NCBI GenBank assembly: GCA_002502215.1
Contig: DAPT01000001.1
Coordinates: forward strand, 1-9,017
Reading direction: 5' to 3'
DNA length: 9,017 nt
Source of the DNA: Euryarchaeota archaeon UBA124
Lineage (GTDB): Archaea > Thermoplasmatota > Poseidoniia > Poseidoniales > Poseidoniaceae
Below, one piece after another: positions 1-9,000 of the stretch. The translations under genes were made by a program, and so were the position numbers. The notes beneath the pieces were generated by a model. The model saw nothing but the letters and a program-made list of their open reading frames with translations, was not told the origin of the DNA and did not search any database. The stretch's first letter is position 1. Every line of letters begins with the position of its first letter.

Positions 1-2664
1 GGTATTTACGTCATCCAAATCGAAACCTACTCTGACCAAGATGTCGACCCCGGCAACGACGTTCAACAAGTCTATGTGGAAGTCGTTGACTACCTCGATA
101 TCGAAATCGACATCGAGTGGGATGATGGATCTGTCGTCGCTACTGGCGGAGGTGCCAAAGCGTTTACCGTTAGCGTAATGCTCAACGGCTCCTCAGATTT
201 CATCACGCACAACCTCACCATGGAAATCGACGTCTCGGGCGATGTTGACTCAGCATCAGGACAAGACATCGCTGATCTGAAGACCGCTACGCTCGGCTCC
301 CTTGTTCACTCCGTGAACGTCGGTACCGACCAAGTTGTCCTCGTTTACCAAAACGAGTCCGATCCAACCGACAACATCACCGAGATTCGAACAATCATGT
401 CCGACAACATCAACAACGGAGTCTGGACCTACACTGGTTCAGTTCTGCCAGACACCAGCGGCACAGATGCTGCTTACAGTGTCGACGTTGCCATCGGCGG
501 TTATTCGCTATTCGGACAATTTGAATCGTGCATCGAGACCGTCATTGTAAACGAAACCGATGCGGAGGGCAATGATGTACAAACAGAAGAAAGTTATGCG
601 AATTTCTGTGAAGAATCGTTCACAAAAGACGACATCACAAACAACAACGCCGATGAAATCAACGGTGCGCTCCAGACGTTCCATGACATCCGCATCTCCA
701 TGCTAACCGTCAACCAAGGATACAACAGCGATGGTACAGGAATCGCTACCTTCACTGTTGGCGCAGGGGAACCAGGCGACCTCTCAGTTGGTACCTCCTA
801 TGTCGATGCAACCGTCGAGCATCGAGGCTCTGAACCAACAGAGTTGTATGAATGGAACGTTTCGTTCACAATCACGAACACAGACACCAGCGAAGTCATC
901 AGCGTCACTGCGAACGAATGTCTTCAGGGTGTTGAGCCGTCCTACAACCATGCTCTTCTCGGTACAGGGGCAATGGCCTTCGACCTCGGACATGCTTGCA
1001 CAATGGTTGAGTTCGATGTTGGAACATACACCATTGAGGCAGAATTGATCATGGAAGGAAAGATTACCGATCAGAAGCCGAGCAACAACCTCGTGTCGAT
1101 GGAAAAAGTTGTTCGAAACAACCTTCCAGTTATCTCCTCGCTTGACCTTGTCACGCAAGGCGACCTCATGCTTGGTATGGAAAACATGCTCGAGTTCGAA
1201 GTATCCGTCTTTGACGCAGATGACGTGAACGGTGAAGGACTCACCTATTCGTGGGCTGGAGGTGCAGAAAGCATTCCTCTCGCTGGATGTGGTGGAACTG
1301 GCGGTGTTGGCCGTACGTGCACAACACCGGTGATTCAAGACTTCGTTACAACCTTCCCGGTTGTCGTAACCATCACCGACGCTCATGGCGGTGAAGTGAG
1401 CGAAGAAATCATCATCGAAATCTGGAACGACGGTATCGCTACAGACTCGACCGACAACGGTATCACGATGAATTACGCTCTGACCTACTTCAGCAAAGCT
1501 CCATTCTCCATCACTGTGACCGATGTAGCAGATGGTGAGTGTTCAGGCATCACCTTGCCGGATGGCGCAGGTGGCGAACTCTCTGGTCAGTACAGTCCAG
1601 TTGCAGTCGTTGATTACATGCCGGTAACAACCTATGCCGCAAACGATGTTCTTGCTCACAGCATTGACATGATCTTCGACTCAGGACTTGGCGCATCCTC
1701 TCTGTGGTTTACAACAAACTGCGAGAGCCCATTGTTGACTCAACTCTTGGCGGATGGTGCAACCAACAGCGAGGATGACTCAACGAAATCCGTCCTCTCT
1801 GCACCATTGAGCGGTGGTGTTTTGCCAGCAGGAAAGTTCCTGCTTGTTGATGCACCTCTCCAGGCAAAGGACCCACCAAGTGCTTCGATCAGTGGCTTCA
1901 GCGCCGCTGCAGGAATGGGCGGAGACATAACAATGAACTGGGGCCTAACAGGAACACCACTTTCTGGTGATTCAATTTCAGTTAGCATCACAGACACAAA
2001 CGGAGACACCTTCGAAGTTGACTTGGACCGAACCGTCGATACCTACACCTACAGTGGTTCCTCAACCACACACGGTGAATCTTACGACATCGAAGTTGCC
2101 GTTTGCAACAGTGACGGGCTATGCAGTACTCCAATAGGAACTGCAACCGTTGTCGCAGACAAAGAAGTTGAAGGCGGATCCGCTACATCGGTCACCGTGA
2201 CCGAGGCTGGCGACATGTGGACCTTGACATGGAGCATGGACGGAAGCAGTGATGACATTCACCACTGGATGGTCTGTCACAGCCGAAGTTCTTTCACTGC
2301 TGTCGACATGCCAACGAGCAGTTGTGTCTCAACAAACAGCGCTGACGTGATGACCGCAGACGTCATGATTCCAACAACGGGAACAGGTACTGTGTACTTC
2401 GCAGTTGCTCCAGTTGACAACGTCGGAAACATAGGCTACGAATCCTCATCCGGTGATGCAGGTGCTGATGCCGGCTTCGCAAACGAGGTCGACGCAGGCG
2501 AAATCACTGACGACAACACAGACGGTGACGACACCTCAAGCGGTGAGCTACCAGGCTGGACCTGGGGAGCCATCGGCGGTGTCGTCGTAGTAGCGTTCAT
2601 TGCTGGAGCCTTTATCCTCTCACGAGGCGGTGGCGACGGCGAAGACAAAGACTGGGATTACTGA
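1..2664 (+). CDS. Large modular surface protein, C-terminally membrane-anchored (5'-truncated)
   Basis: The frame is open from base 1, so the true start lies upstream; the first internal ATG (76) is not convincing because residues 1-25 continue the same fold. The 887 visible residues end at TGA 2662-2664. I see no catalytic motif. Modules in window numbering: residues 1-32, the end of a CARDB-like sandwich (G-Y-I pattern, then PGND); 33-228, beta-rich and unrecognised; 229-371, CARDB-like, ending VGTYTIEAEL then KPSNNLV; 373-477, PKD/cadherin-like (LTYSWAGG, VVVTITDAHGGEVSE); 478-620, unrecognised; 625-717 and 724-812, two FN3-like domains (the second has VYFAVAPVDNVGN); 813-850, an acidic linker; about 854-874, a single transmembrane helix; then a Gly/acidic tail ending KDWDY. 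The topology implies an extracellular chain on a C-terminal anchor. Twelve cysteines form six neighbouring pairs (177/203, 307/333, 430/440, 514/574, 702/708, 759/775). The role is probably adhesion or surface structure, which is an inference. The coding call is very secure; domain names are by eye. Confidence 0.93.
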   Translation, partial: GIYVIQIETYSDQDVDPGNDVQQVYVEVVDYLDIEIDIEWDDGSVVATGGGAKAFTVSVMLNGSSDFITHNLTMEIDVSGDVDSASGQDIADLKTATLGSLVHSVNVGTDQVVLVYQNESDPTDNITEIRTIMSDNINNGVWTYTGSVLPDTSGTDAAYSVDVAIGGYSLFGQFESCIETVIVNETDAEGNDVQTEESYANFCEESFTKDDITNNNADEINGALQTFHDIRISMLTVNQGYNSDGTGIATFTVGAGEPGDLSVGTSYVDATVEHRGSEPTELYEWNVSFTITNTDTSEVISVTANECLQGVEPSYNHALLGTGAMAFDLGHACTMVEFDVGTYTIEAELIMEGKITDQKPSNNLVSMEKVVRNNLPVISSLDLVTQGDLMLGMENMLEFEVSVFDADDVNGEGLTYSWAGGAESIPLAGCGGTGGVGRTCTTPVIQDFVTTFPVVVTITDAHGGEVSEEIIIEIWNDGIATDSTDNGITMNYALTYFSKAPFSITVTDVADGECSGITLPDGAGGELSGQYSPVAVVDYMPVTTYAANDVLAHSIDMIFDSGLGASSLWFTTNCESPLLTQLLADGATNSEDDSTKSVLSAPLSGGVLPAGKFLLVDAPLQAKDPPSASISGFSAAAGMGGDITMNWGLTGTPLSGDSISVSITDTNGDTFEVDLDRTVDTYTYSGSSTTHGESYDIEVAVCNSDGLCSTPIGTATVVADKEVEGGSATSVTVTEAGDMWTLTWSMDGSSDDIHHWMVCHSRSSFTAVDMPTSSCVSTNSADVMTADVMIPTTGTGTVYFAVAPVDNVGNIGYESSSGDAGADAGFANEVDAGEITDDNTDGDDTSSGELPGWTWGAIGGVVVVAFIAGAFILSRGGGDGEDKDWDY

Positions 2665-2669
2665 TCCCA
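2653..2669 (+). other. Small hairpin across the stop codon
   Basis: A 6-bp stem (TGGGAT 2653-2658 with ATCCCA 2664-2669) and a 5-nt loop span the TGA stop of the upstream gene. It is the first of three consecutive hairpins at the 3' end of this transcript. It is short enough to be chance, and the left arm is coding sequence (Asp-Trp-Asp-Tyr). Confidence 0.3.
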
Positions 2670-2690
2670 TAACGGCAATCTTGTCGTAAT

Positions 2691-2711
2691 CTGTGCGTTG
2701 TACACGCACAG
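2691..2711 (+). other. 3'-UTR hairpin upstream of terminator
   Basis: A perfect 8-bp stem, CTGTGCGT (2691-2698) with ACGCACAG (2704-2711), encloses a 5-nt loop. It is GC-rich, lies 26 nt after the stop codon and only 5 nt before the stronger terminator stem. It could protect the 3' end of the mRNA or assist termination; both are inferences. There is no T-tract directly after it, so it is not a terminator by itself. Confidence 0.5.
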
Positions 2712-2716
2712 GAGCC

Positions 2717-2760
2717 GCCAGAGAGGGCGTTCAGGCGCCCTCTCTGGCCTTTTTTATTTT
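2717..2760 (+). terminator. Intrinsic (rho-independent-like) terminator
   Basis: The left arm GCCAGAGAGGGCG (2717-2729) and right arm CGCCCTCTCTGGC (2736-2748) form a perfect 13-bp stem with loop TTCAGG. One C and then six T, A, four T follow (2750-2760). The T-tract is only on the + strand side, so it would end transcription from the upstream surface-protein gene before the next gene begins. Archaeal termination classically needs only a T-tract, so the strong stem is notable if the host is archaeal. Confidence 0.85.
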
Positions 2761-2863
2761 CATGCACATTTCATCCGTCGATCTATGCTCACCCAAAACC
2801 AAAGCTCGAATGTTTCAGATTGTTAGTTTATACAAAATTTCGAATAAAAATAAATGTTCATTT

Positions 2864-2878
2864 TACAAATTGTTTGTA
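2864..2878. promoter_or_regulatory. Candidate operator-like inverted repeat
   Basis: TACAAA-TTG-TTTGTA is a perfect 6-bp inverted repeat with a 3-nt spacer. The same half-site recurs as TACAAA at 2831-2836 and as TTTGTA at 2948-2953, giving four copies within 123 bases upstream of the giant gene. It could bind a dimeric regulator, but the region is AT-rich and such hexamers arise easily by chance. Confidence 0.25.
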
Positions 2879-2961
2879 CTATTGAGATAGAAAACTTCCT
2901 CTCAGTATAACGTTTCTTTTCCTCAATGAAAATCGGAATTCAAAGAATTTGTACCCCAACT

Positions 2962-2970
2962 CCTATAAGT
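2962..2970 (+). promoter_or_regulatory. Candidate TATA box of the giant surface-protein gene
   Basis: CCTATAAGT lies 51-59 bases upstream of the ATG. With the usual archaeal spacing of about 25 bp, transcription would start near 2990-2995, giving a leader of roughly 25-30 nt that still contains the ribosome binding site. Alternatives are GTATAA at 2905 and TTTATA at 2827, which would give longer leaders. No start site can be proven from sequence. Confidence 0.4.
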
Positions 2971-3007
2971 GGTGGAGAACGTGGTAGCACTTGCATACAG
3001 TCCGTAT

Positions 3008-3014
3008 GGGGTGA
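3008..3014 (+). promoter_or_regulatory. Shine-Dalgarno site for the giant surface-protein gene
   Basis: GGGGTGA matches the anti-Shine-Dalgarno core (GAGGTGA type) and sits 6 nt before ATG 3021, which is standard spacing. It decides the start: an in-frame ATG at 3015 directly abuts this site and is too close, and an in-frame ATG at 3006 is closed by TGA at 3012. Confidence 0.75.
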
Positions 3015-3020
3015 ATGACT

Positions 3021-6000
3021 ATGTTGGGAAACAAGAATAAGAAAACGAAAACCGCAATGGGTGGAATCGGAATTGCCGTTCTACTATGTGCTTTGATGGC
3101 ATTTATGCCAATGACAAGCCTGGTAGACAACACCGCAACCGATACTGTCAGTAACGCAGAGATCGTCTCAGAAGTAGACGATTTCTTCAAACTGCCAGCG
3201 ACCATCGAACAAACAACCTATGAGTATGATGCCGCTCAAGAACTCTTGGGCATGAGGCAGATGAACACAAAGGGATACCTCACTGAGGATGGCAATATTG
3301 CACAGCTCACAAGCGATGAGCCAATGCATTACCTTGCCGACAGTGGAGCCTTTGAGGACATCAACCTCAACATCATGGCAACGCCAGAGGGCTGGGAAGT
3401 GAAAGAGAACATCTTCACAACCACGTTCGGCGCAGAAGTTGCCAGTGGTGTAAGTATCCAACCAAACCAGTATGTCGATCCAATCGTCACCGGTTTGAAC
3501 CCAATGCTCGTAACCATCGATATCACGGGAACTGCACCAATGCCTTACCACGCTGCTCCAGCAACTGGTGATGTAGAAGTTGGTGGAAACGTGATCCGTT
3601 ATCCTCTCGCAGAAGGCTTTGCTCTTGACTACTCAGTCGATACATCGCAGGTCAAGCAAAACCTCCTCATCCAAGAACGCCCAGTTCTCGAAGACATCGC
3701 AGAGTACTTTGGAATGACGGAAACCATCCGTCTACCAATGGGCTACGGCCTCTATCTCGACGGTGTTGCGCTCGGTGAAGAGATCACCTCAACACAAGGT
3801 GAACTTGAGATTCGAAACATCGAAAACGGCGAACTTTTGGCCACCATTCCTGAGCCAGTCGTTCTTGAAGACGGTGGACTTGAACCATACATCGGGACCT
3901 ACTTCATCCAAGTTTACGGTCCTATGGTCCTCCTCACCACTGCTGTTGACTCAGACTGGTTGTTGTCTGAAGACCGAGCATACCCGCTCGCTCTTGACCC
4001 AACCATCAAGGTAACAAGCGGCAACCGTGGATACTGTTACGTCTACTACGGATACTGCTACAACAACACATACGGTTACCTCTATCGATACTATGGGTCG
4101 TACTACTACCTCCCATGGCACAGGTATGCTTTCACAAGCGCGTCTGCCCTACCAAGCGGCGCGACTGTTGAAGAGGTCAACTGGAAGCAGTACGTTAACT
4201 ACGCATACGGAAGCTCTACCGGTACGAGCATCACAGCACGAGTCCTCGAGGCTTGTGGTACCGATGCACGCTACAACTACGGAATCACCTCTGCATCTTG
4301 TTCGGGCTCGATTTCTGCGAATCTCTTGAGCGGATCGAACTCAAACGTCAATGAGCGTAAGTTGATTTCATCACTCGGTAACTCTGCATCCGCCGGAACT
4401 TATTCCCAGGGAACCGGTTGGAAGACCGCAGAAATTTGTGACAACAACAACGCCGCTGGAACTGCTTGTACCTCGACCACAGGATCTCACAATTACATCC
4501 TCAACGCTCAATCGAACTCCGGAACTGTCGGAATGGGTGCTGATATGACATCAAGCATCTATATCTACACACGCTCGTACAACAGCGGTGGTTCAAACAG
4601 TTACCTCGAGGTCATCTACTCAGGTGGATCGGATACGGACGCCCCAATTTCTAGTCACGTCCCGTACAGCGGTCTCACTTCCTACGTTGAAGGAGAGCGC
4701 ACATTCTTCACCAAATTGACAGACCTTTCTGGAATCGATACGACATCCACCAACGGTGTCAAAATGTTCTACAGCATCAACAACGGAACATGGACCTCGG
4801 TTAGTGCTACCACAATACAGACCTGCACCTCGACATCGACTGAGTGTCGATTCAAGGCTACTACGCCTGACTTGAGTGCCGGTGACTACGTCGAATACTA
4901 CTGGAAGTTCCAAGACTTGAACTCTGGAAGCAACGGTGCGAACGTCGGATATGACCCAGCACCTTCATCCGGTAGCACAACGCCTCAAGGCAACGCACAC
5001 TGGTTCTTCGTCGATGACGTCGCAAACGCAGGAACGGCCAAGAAGTTCACCGTCCTCCAGACAGATGTTCACTCTGGAAGCTACTACAGCCCGCAGGGTT
5101 ACCACGACCGGCAAATGACCTACTACGACCACAGCGATGAGTACCTCTTCGAGTGGGATGTATCCAACTGTGGAACAGGTAGTTACTCCTGCTTCTACGC
5201 GTCGTCGTACTACTTCTACTCCCAGTGGAAGCTCCAGTGGACAACAACGCCAAGTGCAAACTACAACGGATTCGGTGGAACGCAATCTGGATTGAATGAA
5301 CTCCACCAAGGCGACGGTGGTTTCCTTGCAATCAGTGCACAAAACGGTCCTCAGATGAACATCATCTTCCACTATGACGCAACTGCAAACGATTGGGGAA
5401 TGGTCGGAATCGGTGACTCAACACCTGAAATCGAAACCGGTAAACTCGCAGGTGGTAGCAGTGCCTCCAGCGTGAGCACATACGGTTACACCAGTGCTTA
5501 CAACATCCCTCTCTCCGGACTTGACATTACCGGTACATTCGGTAAGTTTGACTGGAATGGAACCTACAGCACCTCCAAGGCCAACTGGCTCTGCGCTGGA
5601 ACAAACGGATTCTACTACTTCTACCGTTCAACCAGCAGCAACGCACGTTGTTCCTCTGGTTACTACTACGCTTACCAAACCTCCTCATACAAGTGGAGCG
5701 GTTTTGCACTCAGTGCAGGATATTATGGACGCATGGCCAACTCTGGTGGAACCACCTACAAGGTAGGAAACGTTGCGCCAACCCCTGACACCAGCGCGCC
5801 AACCATGGATCACGGTACAATGCGTGACTCGCACAGCAAGTCCCGTACCTTTACCTACACAATTTCCGATGCTGGTGATCCACCATCGGGATTGAACGTT
5901 AACCAAACCATTGGTGAAGGTCCAACACTCTACTACAGCATCAACAACGGCTCACAAAACTCCGTTCTTCTCAACCCAGTTGGAAAGCAGCGAAGCGAAT

Positions 6001-9000
6001 GTGCCGATGCTTCGTGCCAATGGTCCGCTGAAATCACCACCTTCGAGCGTGGCGATTACATCACGTACAGCGCATTCGCTGTTGACACATCGACTGTATC
6101 CGGCGGTACGAACTCAATCACGACCTCGTCCAACAGCTTCGAAGTCGGTGACCCGAACATGATGCTTATCGTCGAATGGAGAGACATGGGGTACAACTCA
6201 CAATACCTGTGTGACTACCAAGTTATCTTCTATGACGTAACCAACGAGATTGAATTCAAATACGATTCGTCTTGTAACGCTTACTACGATTATGCAACTG
6301 TTGGTTACATGGACCACACACGAACGAGAGGCGACACAATGCGAAACCCTGGTGGTGGCTACATGGCTGGAAACAATCCACACACCGCGAATTTCCGTAT
6401 CTCAACAGACGGAAACGACCACGGATATGAGTCCTTCTCGACAGGCATGAAGTCAGTTACCAACGCTGCAGAAGTCATCTCTGGTTCGTCCAATGGACAG
6501 CCAACAGGTTACTACTGTGCCTACAACTACTACTGGAACCAATACAAGACGGGATGTAATGCAAACATTGACTTGCCATCTGGCTTCACGTTTGACTACT
6601 TCCAGAAGTCCTTTGACGGAGACGACAGCAACGATCGACTCCGCATTGGCCGCAACGGTTACGTCTACATGATTGACAGCGGTTCGACAGCTCTCGAGCG
6701 CGGTATCACCACATGGGGTACCAGCATGCCGGCACTCCCATATTCGACCAACGCAGCTGCTCGACCAGGAACTCTTGCACCATGGTGGGGTTACTACAGC
6801 AGCTATTACTGCTACGACAACACCAACACCGATTGTGGTGTCTACGTCCGCGCAATGCCGTTTGAAGGAAAGGGTACCGATGTTGACAGCGATCTCGATT
6901 GTTCGGGTAACAACATCGAATGTATTTGGGACGTTGAAGGTTCACCGTACCGAGTAAGCCCCAACAGCGACTTCTTGTCGGTCACGGGTGGCGACCTGAC
7001 CATTGAGGAAGGTACGACCATCCAAGTGGCACAGGGCAAGGGTATCTCCATTGATGGTGCTTGTGACTCTGTTATCGCATCCGGTAGCGCAGACAAGCGC
7101 ATCGTATTCGAGGGCCAGAGCGGCGCTGAATGGAAGGGTCTCTCCTTCACAGACGACTGTACCACAACCGGCGGAACCGACGACCGACACGTCTTCAGTT
7201 ACGTTGACTTCAACAACACAAGCACCGCAGCAATCTCCGCTGGTTCACGCCACGGCGATTACAACTCATACTGTGCTGACAGTGCTGGTGGTACCCGACC
7301 GTGCTACTCCAACAGCAACGTTGGAAACTTCACGCTTAGCCATGTTACCTTCACCAACGTTGAGACGGCAATCCGTCACGGTAGCGGTCAAGGAACAGGC
7401 TTCACCATGAACGACTTCAGCATCAGTGGTGCTGACAAGGCTTGTATCAACCTACCATCAAGCGCAGACGCCATGATCAAGGAAGGTACAATGACGAACT
7501 GTAACACAGATGGTGAATCATGGGGAGGAGCGATTGTCAACTACCCAGGTTCAACAGGTGGTATGCTCCACGTTGAGAACGTGACCATTGAGAACGCATA
7601 TGTCAATCTGATTGACACCGATCTCCAGCACGTCACCGTCTCGAACGTCAGTGCAACTGTTACATCAGGAGCTACGCAAAGCGGTACCGTTTTCTCTTCG
7701 GACTTCGGTGTTGCGAGTGAAGTTAAACTCTACAACTTCGATGCAGATGATTACTCAAGCGCATCCATCAACGCTCTTGGTCACATCAACATGACCGATG
7801 TCGACTTTGGAAGCGCTGACTTAACCATCGCACCCGGTGGCTCATCGAGTACAGCGAACGGACCATCTGGCGACAACGCAGTCATCGACGATGTTACTGC
7901 TGGTGACATGCTCATCTATCGAATGCAACCATCCATCTTTGCCGATGTTACCTCAGGTCACGTTGATTTCTCTGGTAACGCAATCACAACAGATGCCATG
8001 GTCGTCACCAACCTCGATTCCGGTCGATTTGGTGTTGCAGGATGCGGATGGATTATCGACGCAACAACCTTCGATTCTGACCGTTTGTACAGCAGCTGTT
8101 CAAGCAGTGCTGCACCAAACACCATGATTTTCGATAGTGGTTCGTTGACGCACACATCCAACTCAGATCACGCCGTGTACGCCCGAAACTCCAAGATGAC
8201 GCTCGGAAACGTTGCCATTACCAGCTCCAACGCTGGTAACGGAGTTTACCTCTCGTACGGTAGCTCCAACGCTGACGTCCGTCTCATCGAAGTCGATCAG
8301 AACGGTAACGACTGTGCTGACTCAAACGGTGCTACAGGCGACTGTGACGTTTACAACTCAGGATCTGCAATCACCTACTACGGTGGACTCGCAGAACTGC
8401 GTGCCTACCGACTAGAATTGGTCAGTGGCAGCATCCAAGAAGTTGACAAGAGCGGACACGTTGTTAGTGCCAGCGTCGTCAACAGCGCAGGATCTGAACT
8501 CTTTGAGGTTGGATCTCACGTTACCGACGCAAACGGTGAAGCAGATGTTTGGGTTATTAGCGGCGACAGCGCTGGAAACACCTACACAGACCACAACCTC
8601 CGTGCCTTTGGACCTGCAGGACAAAACGAGACAATGACCACTGATGCATGGTATGCAACAGACCTGAGCAGTGGATTCACCATTGGTAGCTCCTACGCTC
8701 TCTTGCTCGAACCTGCTCCTGTCGACTTCAACGGTACCAACATGGATTGTGCATGGTTGGCTGCATGGACTGATGCAGACACCGGTGCTGGTTTGCCAAC
8801 AAACGGTACAACACCTGCTGGAAACACGATTTACGAATTCGACGGTACGCCAATGACATTGACGGAAGATCTCAACCTCAACGGTTGTGTCATCAAGTTG
8901 ATGGGCGCAGTTCTGAAGGTCAAGTCGACCGCAACAAGCACGCCTGTTTTGACACTCTCGAACGGCGGAAAGTTGCTCATTGGTAAGTCAAGCGTTGCTA

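Larger units (their letters stand above)
2665..3020. other. Intergenic region between two surface-protein genes
   Basis: These 356 bases hold no convincing gene. The first ~95 bases carry hairpins and a terminator. From about 2750 to 2960 the sequence turns markedly AT-rich compared with the flanking genes and has several TATA-like stretches (TTTATA at 2827, GTATAA at 2905, TATAAG at 2964). The last 25 bases hold a ribosome binding site. A 65-codon open frame at 2693-2890 lies wholly inside the terminator and AT-rich region, has no ribosome site and no recognisable product, so I read this as non-coding control DNA separating two transcription units. Confidence 0.8.

Noticed and set aside
784..1386. 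A 200-codon open frame on the reverse strand.
   Set aside because: It lies opposite a clearly coding + strand frame with continuous domain signals, has no ribosome site I can see, and its translation (Cys/His/Arg-rich, no domain) looks like an antisense shadow.
2693..2890. A 65-codon open frame in the intergenic region.
   Set aside because: It covers the terminator stem and AT-rich tract, lacks a Shine-Dalgarno site, and its product has no recognisable feature.
3015..3017. Alternative in-frame ATG start for the giant protein.
   Set aside because: It directly follows the Shine-Dalgarno core with no spacer, whereas ATG 3021 has a normal 6-nt spacing. It would add only two residues.
3021..3122. 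Lipoprotein signal peptide (Cys23).
   Set aside because: The residues before the Cys are VLL, not a lipobox with a small residue at -1, and hydrophobic sequence continues for about 11 residues after it.
4032..4126. TAC-rich DNA microsatellite or CRISPR-like repeat.
   Set aside because: The repetition comes from in-frame Tyr codons in a Tyr-rich segment; repeat units are irregular and there are no spacers of constant length.
6951..8390. Pectate lyase or other polysaccharide-lyase enzyme in the beta-helix.
   Set aside because: The helix pattern is visible but I see no family-specific catalytic motif, so only the fold can be claimed.
3763..8856. Many 60-135-codon open frames on both strands inside the giant gene.
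   Set aside because: All overlap one uninterrupted 1999-codon frame with coherent protein modules; their Ser/Thr- or Arg-rich translations are typical frame shadows.
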